From: Haliclona indistincta
Taxonomy: Eukaryota; Porifera; Demospongiae; Haplosclerida; Chalinidae
DNA: 64,000 nt
Reading direction: 5' to 3'
NCBI GenBank assembly: GCA_964017065.1
Contig: OZ024785.1
Span: forward strand, 4,502,588 to 4,566,587
Shown here: positions 12,407 through 24,014 of the stretch, piece after piece
Position numbering within the stretch: the first letter of the stretch is position 1
How the letters are laid out: each line of letters begins with the position of its first letter
Made by a program: the position numbers and the translations under genes
The notes under the pieces: model-generated
Database searches by the model: none
Told to the model about the DNA's origin: nothing
What the model saw: only the letters and a program-made list of their open reading frames with translations

Positions 12407-12570
12407 TATAGCGGGAAATTTTCACGGGAGAAATTTTAGTGATTGCACAAGATGGAGCATTTTGCAAAGAATGTTTTTTTGCGAATCAGCGTCATGAGTC
12501 CATCTTTGTCAAATAAAACAAGACAAAATTTTCACAAATAGCCTGTGATTCGTGAAAATTTCTCACTATA
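12407..12570. mobile_element. small MITE with TATAGCGGGAAATTTTCACG ends
   Basis: The left end TATAGCGGGAAATTTTC and the inverted right end GAAAATTTCTCACTATA bound about 160 bp without coding potential. The same terminus (CCCGCTATACGGTA) occurs at about 1355-1368 in P0. Confidence 0.65.
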
Positions 12571-12612
12571 CGGTACTTTCTCCACTCTCACACACCTATT
12601 GCATCTTACCAT

Positions 12613-12664
<52 letters not shown>
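12613..12664 (+). repeat. CA dinucleotide microsatellite
   Basis: About 25 CA units with one AA interruption. Confidence 0.95.
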
Positions 12665-12665
<1 letters not shown>

Positions 12666-14737
12666 CACAATCTCTCAGATGTGATAGCATGTCAATCATT
12701 CACTGATACATGTATGTACAATGCATGGGTTGCTATGGTGATGTTGACAGTCTCAACAAAATTAATACGTGATTTCTATGCATCCTGTCTCGTGTTTTGT
12801 GTCACTCTCACTTGTCTAGTAACTTATTGACTCTATCACCATAGATAATACTATGTATCCAGGATTAGAATTTAGAAACAGCCACACCCTTCCAGTGTAT
12901 TATGTGACGTGATTTTTGCTGGATAAAGCTGTCATCAGCATTTGCGTTTATGATTTTCTGGGACAAGGTGTGCATAACGGTTCTGCTATTAATTGTTTGC
13001 TGTTTAGCAAAGGACGACAAAGAATGTGTATAATGGCATTGAGAGCGCTTGAATAACTGATTTGAACACATTCACTTTGTTGTGTTTGTACTGCTTAGCC
13101 GTACATCAAAGGACTGGTGTTTGTACATGTATTAGTTTTGTTTTGTGTACCTGGCTTGTTGACAGTTCCTGTATCTAAGTACAAAACTTTGTCTTGATGT
13201 TCGCCTGCTCCGTGTTTTGTGAATACATTCATGAAAAGACACTACGAGGTTCATAAATTCTTTTTTCCTCTCTTCACAACACAGGAGCTGTCATCAGAAG
13301 AACATGTATTATGGCATGTAAAGCTGACAAGTGACAATAACTGAAGACACCCATCAGTATACTGTGACAATATTATTATTGGCATTTATTTGTTGAATTT
13401 TGTTAATCTGTTCAATGATTCATAATAATGATTATTATAAAAGTACTCAAACCATGGCAGTGTACTAATCTTTATTGTAACTAACTTGCTGCAGGTCAGT
13501 GAGATTGCTACCGATCACTGCAGTGACACATGATCAAAAATTAGTGTCCAGAGATTTAAATCAATTACACAGCAGCATGGATGCTAATGCAATCTTGATC
13601 CACTGCAGAGAGAAGTTCCACTATAAGTAGGGTGCCCTGTGCACTATGATAGTTTCACTGCTGTTGCCAGCCTGATGAAGAGACACATGATAAACTAGAC
13701 TCTACACTACAGGTCACCTGTAAAACATTGTTTAACCTAAAATCCTAAACCCTCAGGCTCATGTTAGAGGTACGTACGTGTCCACAGCAGTGAGCTAATC
13801 GACGCTCTATGATGGTAAGGACGAGCTCAGTGCCTTCTACAGTAGTAAGACCAAGTGATGTTTTACCGACAAAGTCTAGTCCCTAGCTACAGTGCACATT
13901 GAGGCGAGCTCTAGCCAAGGCCCTAGTTTTGGTGAAATCCCTCTCTGCAGTGGTAGATTAGCAATAGCAGTCGAATTCTTAGTACTCTCATAGTGCATCT
14001 ACGACAGTGAAATGTCAACCTAAAACCTAGTTTTAGCAATATTTCTTCCTGAATGGAATCAGGCAGCAGCAGCAGAAGTGAAATCCTTACTTTTCATAGT
14101 GCACCTACACCACCAAAACATATCCATTTCCAACAGTGTCCAAATTTGTTAAACTCTTAGTTTGCAAGTAGTTTACAAATCGTAAGTTTCCAATCTTGTG
14201 CATTGCTTGTAAATTATAATAAAGTAGTGTACAAACTTGTACAGTGTAGTCGGAAAGTGTGCAAACTTGTGCACCTTGTGCTGTAGGAGTCTCGTACCGA
14301 AATCTGCAGCTGTAAACTATGCCTACTTCAAGAAGCAAGCACATCCTTTCATGTCTCTTCACCCTTTCAAACCTAGGTACGTATGGATTCTATATACTGA
14401 GTGTTTGCTTCATTGTTTTGTTTAGGTTAAGTGTCCAGTCAGTCAGTTACTTGTCCATCAAGATTCACTTAGATTCTCAACCAGCGCACTTGACTCCCTT
14501 TGAACACAGTAACAGATACATGTACTTGCTCTAGCTAGATGCAGTTTTATACTTTGTATCAAATCATTATAATAATAATTTTGAAACAGAGGGATAGTAT
14601 CATGATTTCATTTCCAAATGAAACGTACACTTCTGTTGCATGAGTTGAAAGGTTTAGAAGAAAATAGTAAATGCACGCATGTGTGTAGTAGTGACTGTCA
14701 GAATCTACCTGGCTACTTGTACAGTGTCATTGCTACA

Positions 14738-14960
14738 CTTCCAGTACATCTAGTGTAAATTCACGGTCTGGATTCGTTAAACCCTGATTTTTATAAAACA
14801 ACACCGTTTTCTTGCTTAGTAGGTTCATTCAAATGTAGTGAACTCGTCACTTCACACTTTCTTGCTTTCAGTACATCTAGTGCAATTTGAGGGTTTTAAA
14901 CCCTAATTTCATTAAAACAGAATTGTTCTCTTGTTTTGATAGGCTCAATTGCAGTGTATA
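14738..14960 (+). repeat. local tandem duplication, ~131-nt period
   Basis: Two diverged copies each run from CAGTACATCTAGTG through TTAAACCCT to a TTTTCTTG-like block followed by GATAGGCTC or TAGTAGGTTC. No reading frame is preserved. Confidence 0.6.
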
Positions 14961-15504
14961 CTGTGTACTCCAGTTTATTTTGTACTGACTAGCAAATCTC
15001 AGCTTCACTCACTTCTTCCAACGTCGTCGTGCATATGACAAGCTGTGAATCATAATTCATTCGCTACTATTGATCACTAATGCTAGCCCTTACACTGTAT
15101 CTTTATAGCAAATCGTACAAACCTTACATGCTACGGCAACACAACATGTTCTTTTGGAAACAATAATTTTGTGACAAAAATGTAACACAAATACATTGTT
15201 TCTGGTTCAAACATACACTAATAATGTGTTCGTCATCATTATACAAATAATAAGACATCACAGAGGTTGTCAACAGCAACAATCTCATCTGTAAACTGCA
15301 GTCAGTAGCTCCTGTAGGTGTTTCAATAAGAAAAAAGACATTATACCAACACATACTCATCATAAGTGTGTCTACGTACAAACTACGTGTATAACAGTTA
15401 GGCTCATTATGGGCTTTAAGACCTGCATTTGGAGGCGCCTACGATCACAGAGCCCAAGCAAGCTGTTTGTGTAGCCCTGGCACATACCTGCTTAGTGCAC
15501 AGGG

Positions 15505-15964
15505 CAGGGTTGGGGCCAAGTACATTGGTACTTGTACTTAAGTACACTTAAGTACAATTTTGCCGTACTTGTACTTATACTTAAGTCCTATATCAGTTTT
15601 ATGGATGTACTTGTACTTGTACTTAAATATTATATCAATGTACTTGAATACTTATGTACTTATAAGTTTATTAGATGTGACAATAAGTATTAGCCATTCT
15701 AAACAGTTTTGGACTTTGGGTTTATAAAAATAGTGCAAACAGTGAAGTGACATGCATAAACATGAAGTCATTCCTCCAACAAACTTGATAAAATCATAGT
15801 TAAAGCTGTACTTGTACTTGTATTTAAGTACAAATCTTAGTACTTGTACTTGTATTTAAGTCCCAAGGCAAAATTTGCTATGTACTTGTACTTGTACTTC
15901 AGTATTTTCTGAAAGTACTTGTACTTTACTTAAATACTTTCAAAAGTACTTCGCCCCAACCCTG
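15505..15964. mobile_element. hAT-type MITE with GTACTT-rich subterminal repeats
   Basis: The 460-bp element starts CAGGGTTGGGGCCAAGTAC and ends GTACTTCGCCCCAACCCTG. GCACAGGG is duplicated at 15497-15504 and 15965-15972. A CAGGG terminus plus an 8-bp duplication is standard for hAT elements. Both subterminal regions are crowded with GTACTTGTACTT and its complement, which are probable transposase binding sites. There is no ORF. Confidence 0.93.
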
Positions 15965-17215
15965 GCACAGGGTATGCTGGCGTAACCAGCAAAGCGTGAC
16001 CTATCAAAGCAGTGAGAGGTGTGACTTACATAAGAAAGGAATTAGCTTTCCTTGTCATTACTATTATTATTTTGTTGCTACGTTCAGAGAGGGAACGGTA
16101 TAATAGTGGAATACATACAAACATGAGAAACATAATAACAGTGACATGCACAGACACACAAGAGTGACCCATTACTGACAGATGAAACGTACTTTGAGTA
16201 CACATGGTCAATGGTGTACAGGCCACACCCACATTTTAAACACCTACCTGCCAGCCCACAGCTACGCTGTCACAGGTCAAAGTCATACGTGTACGTTTTT
16301 TGATACAAACAGCGCCATACAAAAACTCTTCGTTTGTTTAGTACATACAGAGACTCCGTTAACATAGCTACAAATTCCCACGCAAATCTTTTGTGCTGCT
16401 TATGTGTCCAACTAGTCTTGAAGCACTCTTAGAGGCCAGGGCAAAACAATTTTGTGGTATACTGCAGACCCCCTACAAGGCTGATCAGCTTTTAAAACGT
16501 GGGAAATTAATTTTCCACTAGAAAATTCTGTATGAAACCCTGCACACAAAGCAAGCCACTCTCCTCAGGAGGAGTTACATACAAGTGTGAAGGCGATGTG
16601 GACTAATCAGTGAAGATGGTAACACACTACTAAGGTACCTGTGCACTAAGCACTGGGTTCTAGCCGCTCGGTTCTAGCTAGGTCATTGTCAACATGATGG
16701 TACCTTTTGAAGCCTGGCCAGGCATCTTACAGGAGCATCTGAACACACAACTAAGGAACAGGTGTACACGGTAGGTAGACAGGCTGGTACTCTAAGTCAG
16801 TCCTCGCTTGATCCCAACTGTACTGCATGCTAGTCGCCATTTTAATTGTAGGTGTGGCAGGTGTGTTGGACTGAGTCGAGTCATGGTTTGTTACGTTACG
16901 GCGAGTTCGTCGATATCGATATGTTTATATGACCAATTCGTAGTAGAAAATTGAAAATTGGTTTTTGACACTCAAGTTAAATTGCATTATTGGAAAATGA
17001 AAATACTTAATTTTTTTTTTAGTCTTTTTTATTCTTTATATTATTAAATATTGACTGATCCAAATGTACACTGACCGCAGATCTAAGTGTCTTTGGACGT
17101 ATACAATTCATCACCAGGCGAAATATCAGCGTTTGAACGCTAATACATTGTATGTAGCCGCCATCTTCTTTTCTCGTTCATCCCCACATAGGGAGTCACT
17201 ACCGTGACTCCCTAA

Positions 17216-17243
17216 TATCTTGTTGTAGTGAACAGAAACAGTA
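17216..17243. other. 28-bp spacer between F1 and F2
   Basis: A short host remnant separates the 3' hairpin of F1 from the 3' hairpin of F2, which are tail to tail. Confidence 0.6.
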
Positions 17244-18778
17244 TTAGGGAGACACGGTAGTGTCTCCCTATGTAGGGATGGCCAAGAAAACAAAATGGCG
17301 GCTGCAATGCATGTATACGTTCAAACGCTGATATTTCGCCAGTTGGTGAATTGTACGTGGCTATAAAGAGGCTTATATCTGCGCTCTGGCGTTGCCCCAA
17401 CTCTACAGCAGCACAGCAATGCTCGAACGTATTGCTAAAGTGACGAACCTGAAAGCGGTGAAAATCGAGTTTCGTCATCTTCGTTTTCTTCTTTCTTCTT
17501 CTTTCTTCTTCGGTGCGCCTAGCGTCCTAACGCAAGTTATGTGCTGGACCAAACACCCACGAATAGTCGCGAAATTCTTCTGGCAGGTGCCTTTTGAGCT
17601 TAGTTTTTAGCGAAGTAATAATAATAATTATGCTGACTTCACGAACACGAGCTGTAGTCAGCAATGTAATATGACGCCATTTAAAACACGCACGTGATGT
17701 AACGTGAGCTCGCACATGGTTCTTTGAGTGGCTTCCACTTTTGAAAATCTTATTGCTCTGAGTGCCGTTTTGTCCGCGAGAATATACATCCATTCATCCA
17801 CCTTACGAAGACTACACCCGTCAATTCTACTTTCCTTTGGCCTCACCGAAGTCTGGATTTGTGTTCATCGATCGTCTCCCGTCTACTGAAGAGTCTACAA
17901 TGTCAGCCATGCGCCAGTAATCATAACTAGCTTGCCATGTAGCTTCCTCGCGCATTTTCCCGGACTTGCGCTGCTATACTCTAGTGTAAATGTAACCTAC
18001 AAGCTACTAGCGGAGCTTCAGAACCAACAATTTATAAATTCAGTTCCGAGCAAATAGCGATTTCTACCTGTGTTACTAATATTAGCAACACAGGTAGATT
18101 TCTGCTTTGCATAGTATACAATTGCTTTACAATCGAGAACTCTTCAGCCTTCAGATCATCTATGCCTTTAGTCCAGAAGTGGCCATCTGGTGAGCAATTG
18201 CCGCTATGTCTTTTTTAGTAACTCTTAAAATTCACCTAATGGAAGAGTTATACACCCTCTGGCCACTTATGATAGCTACTAAATTGAGCCCATGCACTGA
18301 TGATGTTACTGATGAATAAGTAAACTCTAGCTACACCTACAAGAAAACACGCAACATTTTACTATTAAGCCATTTATTAATTTTCATAAAAAAGCACACA
18401 AACAAGAAAGAAAAAGATTTCTAACGAAATCAAAAGGATGTAGGGATGTAGATAAATGTTACTGGTCCACAATGTAAACCAACAAGGAGGTAACATGATT
18501 GACTTGCTAACAGACCATATATAGATCCCTACATCAGTGGCTGCACATCACATTCCAATGTTGTAATCTTTTATCACAAGCTGCATTGAAGTCAAGTGCA
18601 ACAGCTAGCTAGCTGAACTATCTATAACCTGCACAGCAGCCACTGATGTAGGGATCTATATATGGTCTGTTAGCAAGTCAATCATGTTACCTCCTTGTTG
18701 GTTTACATTGTGGACCAGTAACATTTATCTACATCCCTACATCCTTTTGATTTCGTTAGAAATCTTTTTCTTTCTTGT
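17244..18778 (-). mobile_element. F-family element F2 (diverged)
   Basis: In minus orientation it starts with the hairpin GGGAGACAC-GGTA-GTGTCTCCC after TTA, then the body block AAATGGCGGC, a CTT tract and the fold-back (18404-18778). The arms enclose a ~100-nt loop. The end TTTCTTG|T fits A|T insertion with a 5' CAAG terminus. An unrelated ~700-nt stretch (17640-18400) lies inside. It includes a small hairpin around CTACCTGTGTTAC (18066-18095). Confidence 0.75.
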
Positions 18779-18825
18779 TATGACTATAAGTATGCCGAGG
18801 TGGGCGGAGCCACGTAGGTATACAG

Positions 18826-18826
<1 letters not shown>

Positions 18827-18867
<41 letters not shown>
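18827..18867 (+). repeat. TG dinucleotide microsatellite in R1
   Basis: About 20 TG units. R2 has a TCTG/TATG-type repeat at the same relative place. Confidence 0.95.
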
Positions 18868-18868
<1 letters not shown>

Positions 18869-19254
18869 CGCAATGCGTATCTCAGCAACCGCTTGCTACT
18901 AAGCGCTGAAACTTGCAATACAGGTAGATCTCGATAGTTTATGAAAATCAAATTTGACAAATTTGCTATTAAAGCCTTTGTTTTGAAGTTATGGCGTGAT
19001 TTGCTAACCTAAACAGCCGTTTTGAGCGCTCGGGCCTACTTCATAGACAAAACTGTCTACAGATGGCTACAGTGCAACTTGAAGGCTTGATCTGTGATAG
19101 TACAGCTCGCGCGACTCTATAGGCAGCAGTGAAACTAGCGAGCGAAAGCGTGTTTGAGTTCACTTACATGTAGCTGCTCGACAGGTGAGCCGGAGCGAGC
19201 AGAGCAGTTACAGTCACGCCCAGCTACATTATGCTTCAATACAACTTTTGTACA

Positions 19255-19620
19255 ACAGCTTGTACAGCTGCTGGATAGCTGCCACTAGCCTGCACTTCCA
19301 TAGAACTGTTGCTATGATCTGCTGCTTGCCTTCTGCTGCTGCTGCTGCTGCTGCTGCTGGATAGCTGCCACTGGCCTGTGCTTCCATAGCACTGTTGCTA
19401 TGATCTGCTGCTGCTGGATAGCTGCCACTAGCCTGCGCTTCCGTAGCACTGTTGCTATGATCTGCTGCTTGCCTGCTGCTGCTGCTGGATAGCTGCCACT
19501 AGCCTGCGCTTCCATAGCACTGTCGCTATGATCTGCTGCTGCTGAATAGCTGCCACTAGCCTGCGCTTCCATAGCACTGTTGCTACGATCTGCTGCTTGC
19601 CTGCATGTTCCATGCATGGA
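19255..19620 (+). repeat. CTG-interspersed minisatellite
   Basis: Five or more copies of a ~50-nt unit (GGATAGCTGCCACTAGCCTG then CACTGTTGCTATGATCTG) are separated by CTG runs of 2-8 units. The minus-strand ORF through it (poly-Q and SGSY repeats) is a by-product. Confidence 0.85.
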
Positions 19621-19915
19621 TCTGCTGGTCACTTCTACTGCAGCTTGCATTGCATGCTTCCATGGTACTGTTTTGATGCTTCTATGGATCTACTGCATGC
19701 ATACGTGATGTCATATGCATCTGCTAATTGCATGCTATCTAGCATACATGCTACTGCACCGAGGCATCTGCACCTTTGGTGCTTTTATTATATTGTTAGC
19801 TGATCAGGTAGTACTCACCTTGTATTATCTAGACTGTCAGTATTGCTCCACCCACTCACTGCTCCACTCTCTCACAGTCTCAATCAACTAGTTGTAGTAC
19901 AAATGCACACTCAGG

Positions 19916-20093
19916 TAGTTGTAAAGATTTGAATAATACAACTGCATATATAACAGCTTCTTTTAGCACATTGTTTTGAATATTTATTTATTGCTCCAGC
20001 TGCTTAAGATTAAAGAACCTGATGTCCTTTATCACCAAATGTTTGTGAAAGGTTTCTTCACATCTTTTTGAGCTACATCAAAAAGATGAAGCT
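19916..20093 (+). pseudogene. relic of the secreted-protein gene family
   Basis: A stretch GTAAAGATTTGAATAAT like the end of exon 1 runs into intron-1 sequence (TTGTTTTGAATATTTATT). Exon-2 sequence follows to TTTTTGAGCTACATCAA. The exon-1 donor, parts of exon 2 and all of exon 3 are gone. The end is an inverted echo: CATCTTTTTGAGC is followed at once by AAGATGAAGCTCAAAG, a template-switch scar. It probably occupies the slot-1 position of pair 2. Confidence 0.8.
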
Positions 20094-20200
20094 CAAAGCT
20101 ACATCAGTAAAGCCGTTTTGAACTGAATCGTGATCTTTACAAGCTGTGTCAGTATGCTTGGTAGAATGTCACTTCTATAAATTACAGTGAAATAGCATTT

Positions 20201-20500
20201 TCATTGTTCATACCAAGAAAGTGATGACCAGAAATTCTCCAGATTCCTGCCATCACCTCCAGAACAATGCAGCTCATCAACAATAATAAAGTTAGAGTCT
20301 CCAGTAAAGTTTTGAACTGAATCGTGTAGTTGCCTTCTTTTTAGTACCATACTAAGGTCCAATACAGCAACACTACACTTCACTAGTCGCAGAAACACTA
20401 AGACCAGAGCTACAACATGCAGTTGGACTCGGAATATCCTATTATGATAGAGAACTCCCGCACAACAAAAATAAGATGGAAAGATAAATAAAAGATTCAT
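20201..20500 (-). pseudogene. conserved minus-strand relic exon M1
   Basis: An uninterrupted minus-strand frame of 99 codons includes SVAVLDLSMVLK and NFIIVDELHCSGGDG, the latter resembling a Walker-B-type hhhDE strand. The same block at 26894-27120 carries a 1-nt deletion that breaks the frame, and shortened versions occur near 34430 and 42700. It is probably a piece of a neighbouring gene duplicated with the array. I do not recognise the family; an NTPase is only a guess. Confidence 0.4.
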
Positions 20501-20757
20501 CTGATGCCATTCAGCAGCATAAAATAATAAATCTCACCTGGGAGAGAGTACAAAATCTTGTGTACGGACTATAGCCCTAACAATTATTGCATCAAGCTCA
20601 CATCAATACGTACTGATCATTGATGAAATTGAGTGTTGCCTACACAACAACAAAAGTACTCTCATTGGCACAGTGAATAGAGAACAAAAAATTTAAAGCT
20701 GAGACCAGCTGGCTGAGGCAACTTAATTTTATCCTTGAAATTTCTAAGATTTAAATA
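20501..20757. other. unassigned AT-rich spacer
   Basis: No gene or repeat is recognised. This stretch lacks a counterpart in the other units that I could find. Confidence 0.4.
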
Positions 20758-20940
20758 TCACAATTTCAAGTCTTGTCCTCTTGTTTTAAAATAATAATTG
20801 ATGAGCAAATCTAAATCAGCTTGGTTTAAGGCTTCAACAGTCTTAATTGTTGCAAAGGCTATATAGTCAAACCAGTTAGTTTGAGTGACGAATATAATAT
20901 GCAAAAAATGGATGCCATACTGCAAAAATGACCAATACAT
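20758..20940 (-). pseudogene. conserved minus-strand relic exon M2
   Basis: The minus strand reads FVTQTNWFDYIAFATIKTVE then ALNQADLDLLINYYF. The block recurs at 50035-50160 (FVTQTDWFEYIPFATIKTVE), 60540-60660 and 42730-42860, the last with a stop. It always lies in the spacer before a slot-2 gene. It is probably an exon remnant of an unknown gene. Confidence 0.45.
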
Positions 20941-22401
20941 TTAAAAGCAAATCTTTCATGTTTTATGAGTTGGGAAAATTGATAGACGACATGCTAACTA
21001 TCATAGACTTGTAAACATGGCATTGAGCATCAATAGATGTAGTCAAGTACTAGATACTTGAGTGATCGGTTAATATGACTACATGATAGTAATAGATAAA
21101 CATATACATGTATGATGGTACCAATGTTAGTATCAGTACATTTACATGATGTAGCTATTCCATTGTTGATTCTGTACCTTACTTATCTCATTGTGTTTTA
21201 CAGAATGTTTGTGTTGTACATGCAATTCCCATTGTGGGGGGTGTACGGTAATTATTATACAACAGAACATGTGCTAAAGCTAGAGAATATTATAGGTCTG
21301 CTTTACAGTTGAAATTGGGTATGATCATATTATACTGGAACTTGCATGAGGATTAAAATTCATGTCTTTGCATTATGTAATAACAAAAACGTGCACAAAC
21401 ATCAGAAAAAAGGAATTATCCTTGCAGAGCTACCGTGATATCCTTACATAGCTATACCATACTAGCTACCCACTTGTTGCATGGGGTCGATATGTTCCTG
21501 CTAGCATTAATAAAATGCTCTATACATGTAATGATTGTCTGACCATTAAGCTCAACATTGTGTAGGATGCCCACTAATTTACAGACAATACACATTGCAG
21601 TAAAACAGTTATCCACACTTTTCAAATGTATAACCAGAGTTATAATTAGTAGTGACACAAAGCTTCCAATTACAGCCCTATACCCATCTCACATGCACAC
21701 ATTCTCCTCTACATGTGTGGATATTAAGAAGCAACCCTACCCTCCCAACCCTGTGACAAGCTAGTTCAGACTCAAACCACATTACTTCAAACACCAAGTC
21801 ACTAATAGAAGTGTACTCTTACTCCAGTCTCCTCCTTATCTCACCTCTGGTCAATGTAGACAAATTTTACTCACATGTTCAATTCTTTCAATAAAATTTC
21901 CCAGGAGGACACAGTGGGGGCAGACAATGACAGACCATCACAGCGCTCACAATTTACTCAAACTATGCCTCAGTACCAAGCCCACACACACAGCTGCATC
22001 TTATTCTGTGCCTCAGTGCCAGGCTCGCCATGGCCCTTCCTGTCTCAGAACCTGGTGACTATTATTCACACCCAGGTTGCAACTGCCTCATGCAAGTCGT
22101 TGTTGGTCCAGTCAATTATTGCCCTTGCCTGTCCTCAACTGAGCCGAAGTAGTTAATCACAATAGTAATGCGCAGCACATTAGTACACTATAGGTCTCGG
22201 TTAACACAAAAACTTAGGAGGATTTGAAACATTACTGAACAATGACATTATGATGTATTAATTTTTGTGTTGTGTTTGGTAACAATTTAAACTACAGTAA
22301 CTAGTATGTCTTCTTTAACCGATGCAGTAAGACATAATTCCTGATCTTCTTTACCTTACATCAAGTTACATGTAGATGAATAACTAGTGAGTGAATTACA
22401 G
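20941..22401 (+). other. slot-2 gene upstream region (copy B)
   Basis: Collinear with 2140-3486. The G-rich CCCATTGTGGGGGG block is at 21225-21250. The exon-like block (EDTVGADNDRPSQ) starts at about 21902 after a TTTCCCAG acceptor-like junction and stays open for about 85 codons to 22156, the longest of all copies. Confidence 0.6.
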
Positions 22402-22409
22402 TATAAAAG
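22402..22409 (+). promoter_or_regulatory. TATA box of gene B
   Basis: TATAAAAG lies 106 nt before the ATG and has the same downstream sequence as copy A. Confidence 0.8.
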
Positions 22410-23363
22410 CTGAAGTTAGGTTCAGTTTAAACCAACAATTCATCGAGTTCCACAGTTGATCTCTGTATTCAATCTATCTATAGTAGCTATAATTATTTAT
22501 TCTCTAAATGTCTGTCATTGTCAGAGTGTTGTTTTTACTGGTAGTCAGTAGTGTTTCAGCCATTAAGTCTGCACCTTGTAATAAAACAGATACTAGTTGT
22601 AACGATAGTAACAGACAAATTTGTAAAGTTTTGAATAATCAAACTTCGGTTGCGAAAATAAAAGCATCATTTTATATAAAAGAAATTAAAAAGATTTCTA
22701 TCGAAATCAAAAGGATGTAGTGATGAAAAAATCTACCACTGGTTCACAATGTAAACCAACAAGGAACAAGCATAGAATGGTAACACGATTGACTTGCTAA
22801 CAGACCATAGATCCCTACATCAGTGGCTGCTGTGCAGGCCAGACTATAGCTAGTTAAGCTATTTACTGTTGACTGACACTTTGCTTGTGACAAAATATTG
22901 ATCTTATGTATAGCCACTGATGTAGGGATCTATGGTCTGTTAGCAAGTCAATCGTGTTACCATCCTATGCTTGTTCCTTGTTGGTTTACATTGTGAACCA
23001 GTGGTAGATTTCTTCATCACTACATCTTTTTGATTTCGATAGAAATCTTTTTAATTTCTTGTTTATGTCCTTTTTCTTTTTAGTGAAGTGCAGTTCAATA
23101 TCATGCATGTACTTTGTTTCAGTGCATACGAGCCCCGCCCACACTTGTTTGTAGACCTATACGGCGGTTATAATTATCTGGCAAGTGCAGAATGGCGATC
23201 CTACACGAGCTTACCGTTCTTCGAAGAAACCAGACAAATGCCGGGTGTGTGTTCTCCGTGATAGTGATCCACACGGCGCAGCGATACTTTAGCTGCTTGG
23301 TCACGTGCGCTACCCATTGCTTGGTCACGTGCGTATTGCACAATCACAATAATGACGTCTAAC

Positions 23364-23515
23364 TTTTTTTTTTTTTTTTAGTATGTTAAAATTTTTAATG
23401 GAAAAGTACAATAAAAATAATACACATAAAAGGCAGCGCCAGAGGGCCGCGACAAACAAAAGTTCTAAGTTAATAAATGGTTAGTGTAGACAGAATCAAA
23501 AAGGGAGTTGACAAG
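23364..23515 (-). mobile_element. poly(A)-ended retro-insertion, minus strand
   Basis: It starts on the + strand with about 16 T right after GACGTCTAAC of F3, and GCGTCTAAC reappears at 23639, which would be a target duplication. It includes GCGCCAGAGGGCCGCGAC, typical in look of a LINE or SINE 3' end. It is truncated and I cannot name the family. Confidence 0.5.
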
Positions 23516-23685
23516 GAGGGAGTTAGCAGATTTCTTTATCTGCTAACTGACAATCTGTTGACCAGTAGCAGATTTCTTTATCCCTACATCCTTTTGATTT
23601 CGTTAGAAATCAACAGATTGTCAGCTTAGTGTTAGACAGCGTCTAACACTAAGCTGACAATGGATCACGATCGAGAAATCGCGGA
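23515..23685. repeat. series of nested fold-backs
   Basis: Three inverted pairs follow one another: GTTAGCAGAT-TTCTTT-ATCTGCTAAC; CTGACAATCTGTTGA pairing with TCAACAGATTGTCAG across an F-arm fragment; and GTCAGCTTAGTGTTAGAC-AGC-GTCTAACACTAAGCTGAC. They look like repeated template switching during DNA synthesis. Confidence 0.8.
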
Positions 23686-24014
23686 ATTTAGATCGCCGTT
23701 ACGCTAAAAACAAAGCTCAAAAGGCACATGCCAGGAGAATTTCACGACTGTTCGTGGATGTTTTGGTCTCGGCACTGCTCGCGTAAAGGCGCTAGGCGAG
23801 TGGAAGAAAGAAAGAAGAAAGAAGAAGAAAGAAAGAAGAAAACGAAGATGACGAAACTCGATTTTCACCGTTTTCAGGTTCGTCACTTTAGTAACAATTT
23901 CGAGCAATCTCCTTGCTACTGTAAGATGGGGCAACGCCAGAGAGCAGATCTAAGTGTCTAAAGACGTATAAAATTCAACACCAGGCGAAATATCAGCGTT
24001 TGAACGCTAATACA

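Larger units (their letters stand above)
11248..17076. mobile_element. 5.8-kb element T1 with ~600-bp inverted ends and 6-bp target duplication
   Basis: It interrupts F1 and leaves GCAGAT on both sides (11242-11247 and 17077-17082). The ends are inverted repeats starting GGTCAGTGTACATTTGGA. The similarity is interrupted but extends about 600 bp inward (to about 11860 and from about 16470), including the block ACAATTAAAATGGCGACTAG. The interior has only short ORFs (at most 97 codons), so it is non-autonomous or decayed. It holds a hAT MITE, a small MITE, a CA repeat and a local duplication. I cannot name the superfamily from a 6-bp duplication and GG terminus alone. Confidence 0.85.
10103..17215 (+). 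mobile_element. F-family fold-back element F1, split by element T1
   Basis: The 5' fold-back has arms 10103-10245 and 10347-10496 with a ~100-nt loop. The body runs to 11247 and continues at 17077 after T1. It ends with the hairpin GGGAGTCAC-TACC-GTGACTCCC and CTAA at 17215. The flanking bases fit A|T insertion. Without T1 it is about 1.28 kb. Its stem differs from other F copies but stays paired. There is no convincing coding region; the conserved short ORF across the right arm is a by-product of the repeat. Confidence 0.85.
18791..19781 (+). mobile_element. R-family element R1
   Basis: The left end TATGCCGAGGTGGGCGGAGC and right end CACCGAGGCATCTGCACC-TTT-GGTGC match R2 (33239-34050, opposite strand) at both termini and at an internal block around AAGCGCTGAAAC. 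Exact borders are uncertain because no empty site is available here. It contains a TG repeat and a CTG-rich minisatellite. Confidence 0.6.

Noticed and set aside
15505..15964. Simple satellite made of GTACTT
   Set aside because: The repeats are bounded by exact hAT-type ends and an 8-bp duplication, so it is a MITE.
19312..19650. Poly-Q / SGSY minus-strand ORF
   Set aside because: By-product of the CTG-rich minisatellite in R1.
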